Shown: in pieces, positions 43,220 to 53,932 of the stretch
Position numbering within the stretch: position 1 is the stretch's first letter
Layout of the letters: each line of letters opens with the position of its first letter
Source of the DNA: Nematopogon swammerdamellus
Lineage: Eukaryota > Arthropoda > Insecta > Lepidoptera > Adelidae
Assembly (NCBI GenBank): GCA_946902875.1
Contig: OX336340.1
Span: 4,857,739 to 4,921,738 of the forward strand
Length of the DNA: 64,000 nt
Direction: 5' to 3'
Position numbers and translations under genes: made by a program
Notes under the pieces: model-generated
The model's input: only the letters and a program-made list of their open reading frames with translations
Databases searched by the model: none
What the model was told of the DNA's origin: nothing

Positions 43220-43531
43220 ACCGTGTGGGGCCGGTACTTTAAAAAAATAGCCCCACTGCATCTCTCCCCGTGTATGTCGTAAAAGGTGACTAAGGGATAT
43301 GACTCTCTTCTTATATTACTAGGTGGTAGGGTTTAACCCGCCCGGGTTGGTACCACCGCACTGAGTGAAAGGTCGGTCGAAACGGCTATGTAAATAGTTT
43401 GTGTTTTCCGTCCAGTTCAGTGTAGCCGAGGGGAGGCACTGACGTGGCACCAAGTTCACCCGGTGTTATAAGCTGACATCATGGATGCTGTAGGTGATGT
43501 AAGCCAACCGTGTCAGTTTCCATAAAAAAAA
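43220..43531 (+). mobile_element. Chimeric SINE: C head + A body, copy 2, with target duplication
   Basis: Same join as at 9980-10304: C head to 'aaaggtgactaagggatatg', then the A body from 'ctaggtggtagggtttaacc' to 'cagtttccataaaaaaa'. Flanked by AATGGATGT on both sides (43211-43219 and 43532-43540). The duplication shows head plus body moved as one unit, so the chimera is a true SINE subfamily. Confidence 0.85.
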
Positions 43532-43540
43532 AATGGATGT

Positions 43541-44040
43541 TGCTAATGTCATTTGAGGTTTCCCCTTCTCATTAATGTAATGATCAATTTATATTACTAT
43601 CCTTAATTTTTAATCATTTAATAACCACTTTCCAACTTGTAAACATCTCCTTCACGAAATGGATAGTGTCGCGATCCCCTACTCTGTTTTGTGCAGTGAA
43701 CTAATCAAGTGTGATCGTGATTTTCAAAACTACGACTTTACTTCCAAAATACGTACCCAACTCTAAATGAATGTCAAATTGAAACAGTGGTGAGTGCAGT
43801 GCAGAAAAGTTTTGTGGCTCAATTCAATCAAAGGTGGAACTCAGTATGCAGAACTACAAACGCTATCGGCTTCTTCATTCCAGGAAGTGCAGCAGAATTG
43901 CGACTAATGAAGATGTGATGAACATGATCCTCTTGTCCTCTGATCCTCTAATAACGAGTCTAAGGCCAAAACCAAAGAAGAAAATTGTACCTATTAGCGA
44001 CGAAGCCAAACAGCTAGTTGTTTGAATTTAAATTCCTTTT
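43541..44040. other. Small open frame, unrecognised
   Basis: A 59-codon frame (ATG at 43846, stop at 44023-44025) is basic near its end ('RPKPKKKIVPISDEAK'). The upstream sequence 'agtgcagtgcagaaaagttt' looks UTR-like, but no family is recognised. Could be a fragment of a host or transposon gene. Confidence 0.25.
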
Positions 44041-44250
44041 TACCCGACTACGGCGAAGCAAAAGGAGGGTTATGTGTTTGACCGGTATGTATGTATGTAT
44101 GTATGTATGTATGTATGTATGTATGTATGTTCATCTGTTCCCTCATAACTTCTAAACTACTTATCAAAATTTGACAAATGAGGTATCGTTGAAAGCGTCT
44201 TGATCGTCCGCTGGTTATAGGCTATGTGACGTCACACAAAATTGACTATG
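44041..44250 (+). repeat. Repeat U, copy 2, with (GTAT)n
   Basis: 'tacccgactacggcgaagca', 'aaaaggagggttatgtg' and a (GTAT)n tract of about 47 bp (44084-44130), then 'ttcatctgttccctcataac'. Matches 26873-27010. Confidence 0.7.
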
Positions 44251-44436
44251 GCGCCCTCTAGATGACAAAAAGTCATGATAAAAAAAAAATGAAAGGGCTT
44301 AATTAGCACATTTCAAAAATATATATATTGTTAGCTATTGCTTTCGGATTTGCTTGCATGCACCCGATAATTGGGAATAATTTCTAAATAAAATAAAATC
44401 AGGCCTCATTCCATACATATATACGAATATATTTTT

Positions 44437-44472
44437 TCAGCGTGTGTGATATGTATATATCACACACGCTGA
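44437..44472. repeat. Hairpin at the end of repeat C
   Basis: 'tcagcgtgtgtgatat' and its complement flank 'gta'-centred AT sequence. The right arm is the end of the C copy (cacacgctgaatcccg), so the left arm is an inverted copy of that end. Confidence 0.6.
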
Positions 44473-44779
44473 ATCCCGACAATCGGGGTAAGCAGAGTAA
44501 TCGGTGTTGTGCTGCAAGAACTCTTGTCAATTACAGCACAACACCGACCACCACGTTTCGCAAAGGATTCGAACAAGATTAAATCAATCAAGCAGCAAGT
44601 ATGGCACGAAGACCCACCTACTGCATGACTCGGTGGAAGTACCGTGCCAAGGTGAGAGGTGGCGAGCCTGTCGCCCTTTAGCACGGCATCTTGTCCTTAT
44701 CCCTTAGTCGCCTTTTACGACATGCATGGGGAGAGATGCAGTGGGGATATTCTTTTTAAGTATCGACCCCACACGGTAC
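44461..44779 (-). mobile_element. Repeat C, full-length copy
   Basis: Complement of repeat C from 'cacacgctgaatcccgacaa' to 'gaccccacacggtac'. Contains the complete order 'cacaacaccgaccaccacgt', 'ctgcatgactcggtggaag', 'gcacggcatcttgtccttat'. Confidence 0.8.
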
Positions 44780-44859
44780 TCGGCCTCATTCCAAACCTAC
44801 CCAAATACATCCTACTTAAAACCATCTTAATATTATAAACGCGAAAGTTTGTAAATGAG

Positions 44860-46920
44860 TTGCGTTCAGGAAGACGATAAACCTACTCAAAGAAAATAAG
44901 TACCTAAGGGCGAGGCAGCAGGCCGAGCTGCGTTCGGGAAGAAGATAAACCTTCTTAAAGACAGTAACTGAGGGCGAGGCCGAAGGCCGAGCTACGTTCT
45001 GGAAGACTATAAACCTTCTCGAAGAAAGTAAGTAATAAAGGGCGAGGCCGAGGGCCGAGCTGCGTTCAGGAAGACGATAAACTTTCTCGAAGACAGTAAG
45101 TAACTATGGGCGAGGCCGAAGGCCGAGCTGCGTTCAGGAAGAGGATAAACCATCTTTAAGAAAGTAAGCAACAAAGGGCGAGGCCGAAGGCCGAGCTGCG
45201 TTCAGGAAGAGGATAATCATCTCGAAGAAAGTAACTTCTTAGCTACTTATTTCGAAAAGGATTATCCTCTTCCTGAACGCATCGCGCCCTTCGGCCTCGC
45301 CCATAGTTACTTACTGTCTACGAGAAGGTTTATAGTCTTCCCGAACGCAGCTCGGCCTTCGGCCTCTCCCTTAGTTACTTACTGTTTACGAGAAGGTTTA
45401 TAGTCTTCCCGAATGCAGCTCGGTCTTCGGCCTCGCCCTTTTTTAATTACTTTCTTAAAGATGGTTTATCCTCTTCATGAACGCAGCTCGGCCTTCGGCC
45501 TCTCCCATATACTTACTGTCTTCGAGATAGTTTATCATCTTCCTGATCGCAGCTCGGCCTTCGGCCTCGCCCTTTGTTACTTACTTTCTTCGAGAAGGTT
45601 TATAGTCTTCCCGAACGCAGCTCGGCCTTCGGCCTCGCCCTCAGTTACTTACTTTCTTAAAGATGGTTTATCCTCTTCCTGAACGCAGCTCGGCCTTCGG
45701 CCTCGCCCATAGTTACTTACTGTCTTCGAAAAAGTTTATCGTCTTCCTGAACTGAGCTCGGCCTTCGTCCTCGCCCTTTGTTACTTACTTTCTTCGAGAA
45801 GGTTTGTAGTCTTCCCGAACGCAGCTCGGCCTTCGGCCTCGCCCTCAGTTACTTACTTTCTTAAAGATGGTTTATCCTCTTCCTGAACGCAGCTCGGCCT
45901 TCGGCCTCGCCCATAGTTACTTACTGTCTTCGGGAAAGTTTATCGTCTTCCTGAACGCAGCTCGGCCTTCGGCCTCGCCCTTTGTTACTTACTTTCTTCG
46001 AGAAGGTTTATAGTCTTCCCGAACGCAGCTCGGCCTTCGGCCTGGCGCTCAGTTACTTACTTTCTTAAAGATGGTTTATGCTCTTCCTGAACGCAGCTCG
46101 GCCTTCGGCCTCGCCCATAGTTACTTACTGTCTTCGGGAAAGTTTATCGTCTTCCTGAACGCAGCTGGGCCTTCGGCCTCGCCCTTTGTTACTTACTTTC
46201 TTCGAGAAGGTTTATAGTCTTCCCGAACGCAGCTCGGCCTTCGGCCTCGCCCTCAGTTACTTACTTTCTTAAAGATGGTTTATCCTCTTCCTGAACGCAG
46301 CTCGGCCTTCGGCCTCGCCCATAGTTACTTACTGTCTTCGGGAAAGTTTATCGTCTTCCTGAACGCAGCTCGGCCTTCGGCCTCGCCCTTTGTTACTTAC
46401 TTTCTTCGAGAAGGTTTATCGTCTTCCCGAACGCAGCTCGGCCTTCGGCCTGGCCCTCAGTTACTTACTTTCTTAAAGATGGTTTATGCTCTTCCTGAAC
46501 GCAGCTCGGCCTTCGGCCTCGCCCATGGTTACTTACTGTCTTCGGGAAGGTTTATAGTCTTCCCGAACGCAGCTCGGCCTTCGGCCTCGCCCTCAGTTAC
46601 TTACTTTCTTAAAGATGGTTTATGCTCTTCCTGAACGCAGCTCGGCCTTCGGCCTCGCCCATGGTTACTTACTGTCTTCGGGAAGGTTTATAGTCTTCCC
46701 GAACGCAGCTCGGCCTTCGGCCTCGCCCTCAGTTACTTACTTTCTTAAAGATGGTTCATCCTCTTCCTGAGCGCCGCTCGGCCTTCGGCCTCGCCCATAG
46801 TTGCTTACTTTCTTCGAGAAAGTTTGTCGTCTTCCTGAACGCAGCTCGGCCTTCGGCCTCGCCCTTTGTTACTTACTTTCTTCGAGTCGGTTTATCGTTT
46901 ACCTGAACCCAGCTTGCCCT
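44860..46920. repeat. ~68-bp satellite array with internal inversion and 3-monomer higher-order repeat
   Basis: About 25 units run in one direction from 45250 to 46920 and about five to six in the other from 44860 to 45236. Each unit contains 'cgcagctcggccttcggcct' and 'gttacttact'. From about 45545 the units cycle through three types recognised by 'ccctttg', 'ccctcag' and 'cccatag' after the conserved block, then switch to a two-type cycle near 46490-46730. Open frames through the array are by-products of the repeat. Confidence 0.9.
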
Positions 46921-47035
46921 TATGGACTATGGTACACATGTTAAAATTATAAAACAGTAAAACCTAAACAAACAAAACATGTAAAACGGATCTGCAAATA
47001 CTTTATCACGAAGTTATATCCCCAAAATAATTAAA

Positions 47036-47476
47036 ATAAAAAATAAGTTCAAAAACTAAAACCCGACTACTGAAAAATCACGCTCTAAAAAGTATGAAAC
47101 AAGAAAATGTTCTCATCTGAAATTGTTATGTACAAACTATTCAATATTTTATCGTCTATTAAATAAACAACTTACACGTAATATATTTTAATGTATTTAA
47201 TAAATATTCATAGTGTTGTTCAGAGGATAGCCGTGGTCGTATGCCACCTACCCTATAGGGCAAAGTGGCATACGACCATGGCTATCCTCTGAACTACACT
47301 ATGAATATTTATTAAATACATTAAAATATATTACGTGTAAGTTGTTTATTTAATAGACGATAAAATATTGAATAGTTTGTACATAACAATTTCAGATGAG
47401 AACATTTTCTTGTTTCATACTTTTTAGAGCGTGATTTTTCAGTAGTCGGGTTTTAGTTTTTGAACTTATTTTTTAT
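47036..47476. mobile_element. Giant palindrome, 212-bp arms
   Basis: Left arm 47036-47247 and right arm 47265-47476 are near-perfect inverted copies with a 17-bp spacer that itself contains CCCTATAGGG. Arms begin 'ataaaaaataagttcaaaa' and 'ctaaaacccgactactga'. A shorter-armed, longer-looped relative is at 54541-54862. Equal arm lengths imply no net indels. No coding capacity; a transcript would fold into a long duplex. Confidence 0.9.
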
Positions 47477-48545
47477 GCATTACTTTACACTTTTCTATGA
47501 CTTTTTGATTTGACAAGGCCTCAATTGAGGCCGCTTGATAATATTTAAGGAGTTGGTGTTCTTATTATTATCACAATTCCTGCAAATATAATGAGCGGAA
47601 TTAATTACTAAACCTGCAAATCGTTACTTAATTTTTTTTATGACTTGTTCTGAAAATTGCCAAATTATATTTTGATAATCAATGTGTTTATAAATTACGA
47701 AACCAGCAAAAAAAAAATTATCGAAATATGTTAAGTATTTTAGAAGTTACTGGATTATTTCCGCAGCCCCATACAACTTGAACCAGTGTGCGACGTGCGT
47801 ACAACCAATATTCCACTACTACGAAAGACTAAAGCAAATTCAGAGCTTTTTATTACATACGTAGCTGTAGGAATAAGAAGTTCAAACAGACTGAGCCTGA
47901 TGCCTCAATCTACGAATTGTTATGTTTTTTTTTATTTCGAAAAGAGTTCTTCTTTCCTACTATTGACCTCTCATACCCAAATGTTATGTCCACAGGAAGT
48001 TTGTGATCAATGCAAAACTAGTAGAAACTATTGTCAGAAAAGAATTGACTCGAAAGCCTCACACTCTAAGATAAATAAGACAATGTTTGTGTGGAATCTG
48101 ATTAAAATCTATTAGTCGGTCTTTATAACCCTCTGTATGTATGTAGCCCTGCTAAGGTGAAGCAAGGTCCACTTTCGCTGGCAATTTTCTCCTAAGTGAA
48201 CCTTCACGCGACAAGAAATTCAACCGGCGCCGGCGGTGCGACTCTATGATACCGACCTGTCATATATATAGGTGTACTAGCTAGGTGAGTTTCTAGGCAC
48301 CTACATACAGAAAAAAATCAACAAAATATTAAAATAAGATGAACAGAATGAACCAAAAGTTACAATTAATTATATATATAACGGGCTGGACACCCATCCA
48401 AGTTGCAACCGCGCCCGGGTATACGTAACTTCTTCTTCTACAGGAGGAAGTATCAAGTGTTGAATTTGAATAATCGGCCATCAGCCGAAGGGGACCGCCT
48501 ACAATATGGATGGATTCCTTCAAACGACATTTTATATCCAACCAA
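47477..48545. other. No recognised feature
   Basis: A 109-codon frame at 47786-48115 has no motif. No repeat partners found. Confidence 0.4.
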
Positions 48546-48736
48546 GCGGCGGGTGGTCGAGCGATTTAGGCATCGGCTTCTCATGGGAGAGTTTCAAGGT
48601 TCGAATCCGGTCGGCGTGTACCGTTGAGTTTTTTAGACGAAAAAATTTACGTGCATATCTACACCTGCTGCTTCACCGTTCGGAACCGGTGTAAAATGTG
48701 TACTGCACTGCAACCATACCGGATTACATAAAAAAC
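48546..48736 (+). mobile_element. SINE B, internally deleted
   Basis: tRNA-like head (gcggcgggtggtcgagcga; B box ggttcgaatcc at 48598-48608), 'cctgctgcttcaccgttcgg', then a jump from 'cggtgtaaaatgtg' to the 3' end 'accataccggattacataaa'. The whole core is missing. Confidence 0.8.
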
Positions 48737-49067
48737 CATCGTTGGCAGATTACTTACTATACGAGAGAAAACAAAATTACGCGACGGTATCTCCAATAAG
48801 TCCAAAGACATTTCTCACGGTACCACAAAGGTATGCTACAATCCGGTTCACCGTCCACAAGCAAAACTGGACACACCGGCCGGCTAGGGATAGAAGCGTT
48901 AATTGAAAGTTGTATTGGTTTCTGTTGCGTGTTTACTGTTTGATATCGGCCCAAGAGATCCATGGCCGTTTGGGAGAAACTCTCCACAGTTAATGACGTA
49001 GGAACATCTAAGGTCCGAACTACCATCATGGTGCAACTAGACGACCGGAGGAGAACTGTATGGATTA
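48737..49067. other. No recognised feature
   Basis: No gene or repeat partner found. Confidence 0.4.
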
Positions 49068-49235
49068 TTATTCTTTTACGTTATAATTTATACATTTTAG
49101 GCACAACAGGCGAGCTTAATGCCGTGAGGCATTCTATTCTAACTAACCTTTGGGGTGTGGGAGAAGTACTATACATGCAGGCAAACAAGAATAGTTTGTG
49201 GTAATGTGTTAAACTGTAAAGCAATATGATAAAAC
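49068..49235 (-). mobile_element. LINE tail, family E
   Basis: 'ggcacaacaggcgagcttaa', 'ctaacctttggggtgtggg' and 'aagaatagtttgtggtaatg' match 19793-19965 including the distal 'actgtaaagcaatatgataa'. Confidence 0.75.
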
Positions 49236-50204
49236 TACCAACTAAATACAATCCTCTCAGAAGGAACATCGGTGAGAAGACTGGTAAATGGTCTGGCTGA
49301 CAATTGACTGCTTAAATGAATACACCGTTACTCACTCATTTTGTAGAATTGTGCGAAATTTTATACAATGGTGCGAGACAGATAGTTCTCTAGTACAGAT
49401 TATCCGTTTATGATTGTGAATCTTGAAAAACTTAATTTAATTAGAATGTCTTTGGCTTCAGTCGATTAAGAATAAGAATAGGAAATATTTTTTACGACTC
49501 TCATAGGCCATGCAATTTGTTCGAACGGACAAGGAAACAATTTTTATGGACAGTATTTGAGTCCTGAGCCTCCTGCATGATAGCGAAACGTGTTACAACC
49601 GAGAAACAGGTCTTAGGGAAGAAATCGATAGGTTGTGCGTGTTCAAAATACTTAATCTACTTGATTTTCGATAATTAATTTTCGATCACATTAAGCCAAG
49701 CCTTATAGGAGTCGAATGTTCTAGCGTAGCACACTTATGTAGAAGTTGTTTGACCATTTATACTTTTTGAATCGTTCTTTATCCGTTACGAAACTTCGCG
49801 TCGACCGGTATTTAATTTCCTGTACAAAAACTCGAAAAGCGCCTCTCAAGTATTCGAATAATTGGAGCTAACTGCGAAAGTTCCGAATACCTGATGCAGC
49901 AGGCAAATATTTTTGCTTTAGCCGAGCTCGTAAAAATATTCTCCGGACAGCTGTTATTTAACAGATTGCCTGACGGACCAGAGTTACTGCTTCCAACTAT
50001 TTTTATGTCAGAGGATTTATAAATCGATAATGGTGCGGTCAAGATGCCTATAATATGTACATACACGAAACATTTGATGTCCTGCTTAAATAGAGAAAGA
50101 CATTCCGAATTTCGGCTCCACGTGGATTCCTTAACGAAGCAGACAGAAATCCTAATAATAGTTATTATTCGGAAGGATCCAATACACTCAGATATTTTTT
50201 TTAT
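49236..50204. other. No recognised feature
   Basis: A 151-codon minus-strand frame (49812-50267) partly overlaps the LINE D end and shows no motif. Confidence 0.4.
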
Positions 50205-50635
50205 TAAAAGTGCGACATTTGGCGTCTTTTGACCAACAAGTAGTTGTCTAACGATGCACATGGACATTCTGTGACGCGAGACAGTAGCCTTTCACGCCTT
50301 TTTTGAAAAACCGCAGGCTGTACTTGGGAGGAAATAAATGGGCAGGGAGTGCGTTCCACATTTTCCCGGTTCTATGAATAAAATACCTACAGAACCGGTT
50401 GGTGCGATGCGTGGCAGGTCGATTGTTTAGGGGTGCATCCTCTGCCCAGTATATACGCGTAGTGCAGATGCTGAATGGGCATAGCGGAATCGCGTTAAAC
50501 GGCTTCGCTGAACACCCCCGTGAAATGGACGAAACACACCTAGGTCGCCGACGACGACGTCCCTACGGAGTTGCAGCGGTTCTAAGTAGCGGGACACCTC
50601 AGAGTCATCCACGAGTCGCAAATTTCCCGAATTTA
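50205..50635 (-). pseudogene. LINE family D 3' end, diverged
   Basis: Complement features: 'cgccaaatgtcgcactttta', 'gaaccgggaaaatgtggaac' (R.G.MWN), 'ctgggcagaggatgca', 'aaccgctgcaactccgtagg'. It parallels 13013-13525. Confidence 0.65.
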
Positions 50636-51838
50636 ATAAAACAAAAACAGTATGTAACTAAGAATCCTTTGAGTTGCATCTTGGATAAATATTGTGAACA
50701 AATTGATCTAAAAAAAGATATTGTCCGAGATAAACATGACGCAATACACAAATGGCGCGCAAATATCCGGCTAAGAATAAAAGATTCGTTCGCCAAAAAA
50801 CTCAAGAGAAAATAATGAATAATGCATAACCATCCGAGAAAGGCTCACAAGGATGATGCAGTAAAACATAGTCTATCGAAATAAAGAAATACCCATAAGT
50901 CGTAAGCATGATCGACTAAAACGCAAAACGAAAATCGCTCCAATAGATTCAAGAAACAGACTTGTCTGAAGCAATCAAACGTAGACACGACTGAATTAAA
51001 TGTTGTAAGCTTGTGTCAGAGGTTAATCAAAGCCGAGAATTTGTCTGCAGATAGCACAGCAGTCTACAGTTTATAATGCCTAGACGAGTAGGCGCTTCTG
51101 GTTTCTAAGTACCTACATCATTAGCCAGGTCCGCATTTTAAAAGGTTTGGACGGAATTATTCAAGGTATGTTTCACTCGCGTGTACGACTTATACACTAC
51201 GTCCGGTGGGAACATCACAAATTATTATGCTAATAGTTATAACGAAATTGTCTCCAGTAGAGCTATGAGCTACAGATCTTCCATCTAAATTAATTTTAAA
51301 TTATAATATATTCTTCAATACGAGGCTAAAGGCCGAAGCAGTCATCAGTCAAAGGCGTTAATTACGAAGTATATTTTATTCGACTAAGTTTGTAGACAGA
51401 AATCACTGCACGAAGAGCGGGGTGGTCAAAACTAGGGGTGATTGGTTCAATAAAGGCCTCTACATCAATTGAGCCCGCAGAATGAAAATAACTGCGGCTC
51501 CTGTTGCCACGGCATATAAATGCGACTCTGGTAAGCCGAAGAGATCTACATGAAATGCAAGAAGTCCATGTAAATGCAAAACAGATGGCAGCACAGACGG
51601 TAGCTTTCATTTGCATAGGATCTTACAAGTTTTGCAGCCATGTAGTAAGTGAACTTCGACTCTGTGTTCTTACGTTACACGTTGACGATTTAAAGTTATT
51701 AATTATGCAAAATTGCATGTATCGCTATCCATAGTGTATGTCTCTGTCGGCGGATCTTAAGATTGGATGCATCTTGACTTGACCCACGGCAAGTAACTAC
51801 CTACGTTATAATGTTATTCTTTTCTTACCTATTGGTAA
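50636..51838. other. No recognised feature
   Basis: Lysine-rich open frame continuing to 50815 and an 84-codon minus-strand frame (51362-51616) starting with a hydrophobic stretch were examined and not called. Confidence 0.4.
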
Positions 51839-51839
51839 T

Positions 51840-52045
51840 ATAGCGAAGTGTCTACGGGCGACCGTGTAACGTACGTCAATATATGAATATACTTATATAT
51901 AACTCGAGAACCAATTTATCGATTTACATACGGTTTTCACTGTTACATTCTGTCACTTACCAAGATGGTTTTAGGATATTAACCATAACGCTAAGTCATC
52001 GGCGGCCTGAGCTGTGAGCAAAAAAGTCACGCGAAGCGAACCCAC
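51840..52045 (-). repeat. Repeat M, reverse copy
   Basis: 'ctacgggcgaccgtgtaacg', 'tacggttttcactgttacat', 'aagatggttttaggat', 'cgctaagtcatcggcggcct' and 'aaaagtcacgcgaagcgaac' are the complement of repeat M. Confidence 0.7.
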
Positions 52046-52799
52046 GGGCAAAAGCTATAATTTATATAAAATGTTTCATCAAAATTATAGAGTTTCAAAT
52101 GTGTATAATACGATTTTTAAGCGAAATCCTTGTGAATGTTTATTCATATTCCGTTTTCAGGAAATATTGTCTGCAAAAAAATTACTAATCGTTCTACGTT
52201 CGCACACTGTGCTGTGCAATTATTACTTCATATTGAGCGCTTTAGATCAACATAATGTATTTTTTATGAACAAATCGGTGAAAGTCTGTCCTAAGTTTTA
52301 TAGAGCACACAATTTCCGTTTTAATGTTAACGCTTCGTTCTTTGATCTCTTGCCGCAGTCCATCAAAGGTTCGATTGCTGCATTCATCCGTCCTCGTACT
52401 AACAAATAAATCATGCGGGCCGCTTTGATAATGTTTTTTTATAAGTATTTACCATTTTTATCACTCCGGGAGCGACGACGACGACACGGCATGAGTAATT
52501 TCTAATTTGGTATGTTACGGCATTGATATTAGAATGAATGGATATGTCATAGGTTTTACCGTTGTTAGTTACCAAAGATTTTGGAAGGAGAGTAGGAATG
52601 CGAAGGAGGCGTGTCCGCAACATGGGCAACAATATGGGCAAATTTTCCCATATTAACGATCGATGTGTGCGTGAGCGCACGCGGATGCAACGCTTTGGAT
52701 TGGCCAACTACTTACTGGCTATACTGCAAGCAAAATATTTCGTCCAACTCAGCCGACTCCGACACAGTGCCCGAAACAGCTCTATAATTTTAATGAAAC
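52046..52799. other. Unrecognised DNA between two opposed M repeats
   Basis: The 131-codon frame starting at 52014 begins inside repeat M and has no motif, so it is not called. The stretch is bounded by inverted M copies, a possible composite unit of ~1.05 kb. Confidence 0.35.
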
Positions 52800-52890
52800 A
52801 TTTTAGCTTCGCTTCGCGTGACTTTTTGCTCAAAGCTCAGGCCGCGCCGATGACGTTGCGTTATGATAAGCCTAAACCATCTTGAGAAGT
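52800..52890 (+). repeat. Repeat M, forward copy
   Basis: 'cttcgcttcgcgtgactttt', 'gctcaaagctcaggccg' and 'aaaccatcttgagaagtgac' match 13565-13620 and mirror 51840-52045. Confidence 0.7.
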
Positions 52891-53499
52891 GACAGTGCAT
52901 TTTTAATTGCAAAATATTGGCGATACACCTATGTGATTCTGAGCGCAAAACGTTAACAATCACTATTCCAAGGTTAAAATTTAACGTTTGCAATTATATT
53001 CGCTCAGGAACAGTGATTTTGAAACAGCTGTCAAGGCTTGTACATGGCAATTGTAAAATTTATTTTGCGGTAAAGTTGCAAAATGGTTTCGCATAGCCAC
53101 TAAACAGATGAATTATTTTATTACAGAATATTAACAGAGATTGCAGATAGGTACGCACGCATTCGTTTTATGATCATCCATTTTGAAATTTAACGTAGGT
53201 TTATTTAACCTAGGTACATATTTGTATGAGAATATTACTTGTATGCATAAAAATTATAGCATCATACATAAGCTTTTGTGTGAGTAAATATAAGGATGTT
53301 TTTTGGTTAGACGGCCTATTAACGTCCACTCGGTCGTCACAACGTCGGTCGTCTCGTGGGTCTAAAATCGGGTGACACTGACATCCCTGCCGCTCGACAA
53401 AGTCGGCTCAATTTGGCTACACGCGTAGCGATTCATACCAACCGCATATCGGCCTTGAATCGTAGGTTCCCTTCCCGATATAATAATAAATATTTCAAC
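52891..53499. other. No recognised feature
   Basis: No gene or repeat partner found. Confidence 0.4.
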
Positions 53500-53507
53500 A
53501 TCTGAAA

Positions 53508-53897
53508 TTGTCAGCCTCGATAGCTCAGTGGTGCAGACAGTCAACTGTCACTATTGAATGTTAAGCAACGCTGGGCGCGGTCAGTACTTGGATGGGTGAC
53601 CGCTGACCGTTGGAGGCTGACCGAGGTTCGGATTCCTCGTAAAACTGTAGGTCCCTTCCCTCTTAATCTTACTTGGTGGTAGGGTTTAACCCGCCCGGGT
53701 TGGTACCACCGCACTGAATGAAACGTCGGTCAAAACGGCTATGTAAATAGTATGTGTTTTCCGACCAGTTCAGTGTAGCCGGCACGATCAAAGGGGGAAG
53801 CACTGACATGGCACCTAGTTCACCCGGTGTTATGGGCTGACATCACGGACGTTGTAGGTGATGTAGCCAACTGTGTCAGTTTCCATGTAAAAAAAAA
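53508..53897 (+). mobile_element. SINE A, full length with tRNA + 5S rRNA head
   Basis: Order: A-box-like 'gatagctcagtgg' (53518-53531); 53560-53604, which aligns with the internal promoter of 5S rRNA ('gttaagcaacgctgggcgcg', 'agtacttggatgggtgacc'); B-box-like 'ggttcggattcc' (about 53625-53636); core 'aaaactgtaggtcccttccc' and 'ggtggtagggtttaaccc'; tail ending 'gtcagtttccat' and poly(A). Target duplication ATCTGAAA at 53500-53507 and 53898-53905. Best-preserved reference copy of the family. Confidence 0.88.
53560..53604 (+). pseudogene. 5S rRNA-derived internal promoter segment
   Basis: The 45 bp correspond to the middle of eukaryotic 5S rRNA: the box A region (gttaagcaacg), the intermediate element (gggcgcggt) and box C (cttggatgggtgaccg). 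Only a few substitutions separate it from the insect 5S sequence as I remember it. It would bind TFIIIA in a real 5S gene; here it is embedded in a SINE head. Confidence 0.8.
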
Positions 53898-53932
53898 ATC
53901 TGAAACTTGCTTCCCCCATCCTTCCTCTTCCT

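Noticed and set aside
45413..46634. Open frames with repeated 'NAARPSASP' and 'ERSSAFGLA' peptides
   Set aside because: They are three-frame translations of the ~68-bp satellite; three monomers are close to a multiple of three, which keeps frames open.
44860..46920. CRISPR-like array
   Set aside because: Units are contiguous near-identical monomers with no unique spacers, in a eukaryotic setting.
51362..51616. 84-codon minus-strand frame starting with a hydrophobic stretch, considered as a secreted peptide
   Set aside because: No convincing cleavage site, cysteine pattern or transcript context.
52014..52409. 131-codon plus-strand frame
   Set aside because: Its first codons lie within repeat M ('aaaagtcacgcgaagcgaac'); no motif in the rest.
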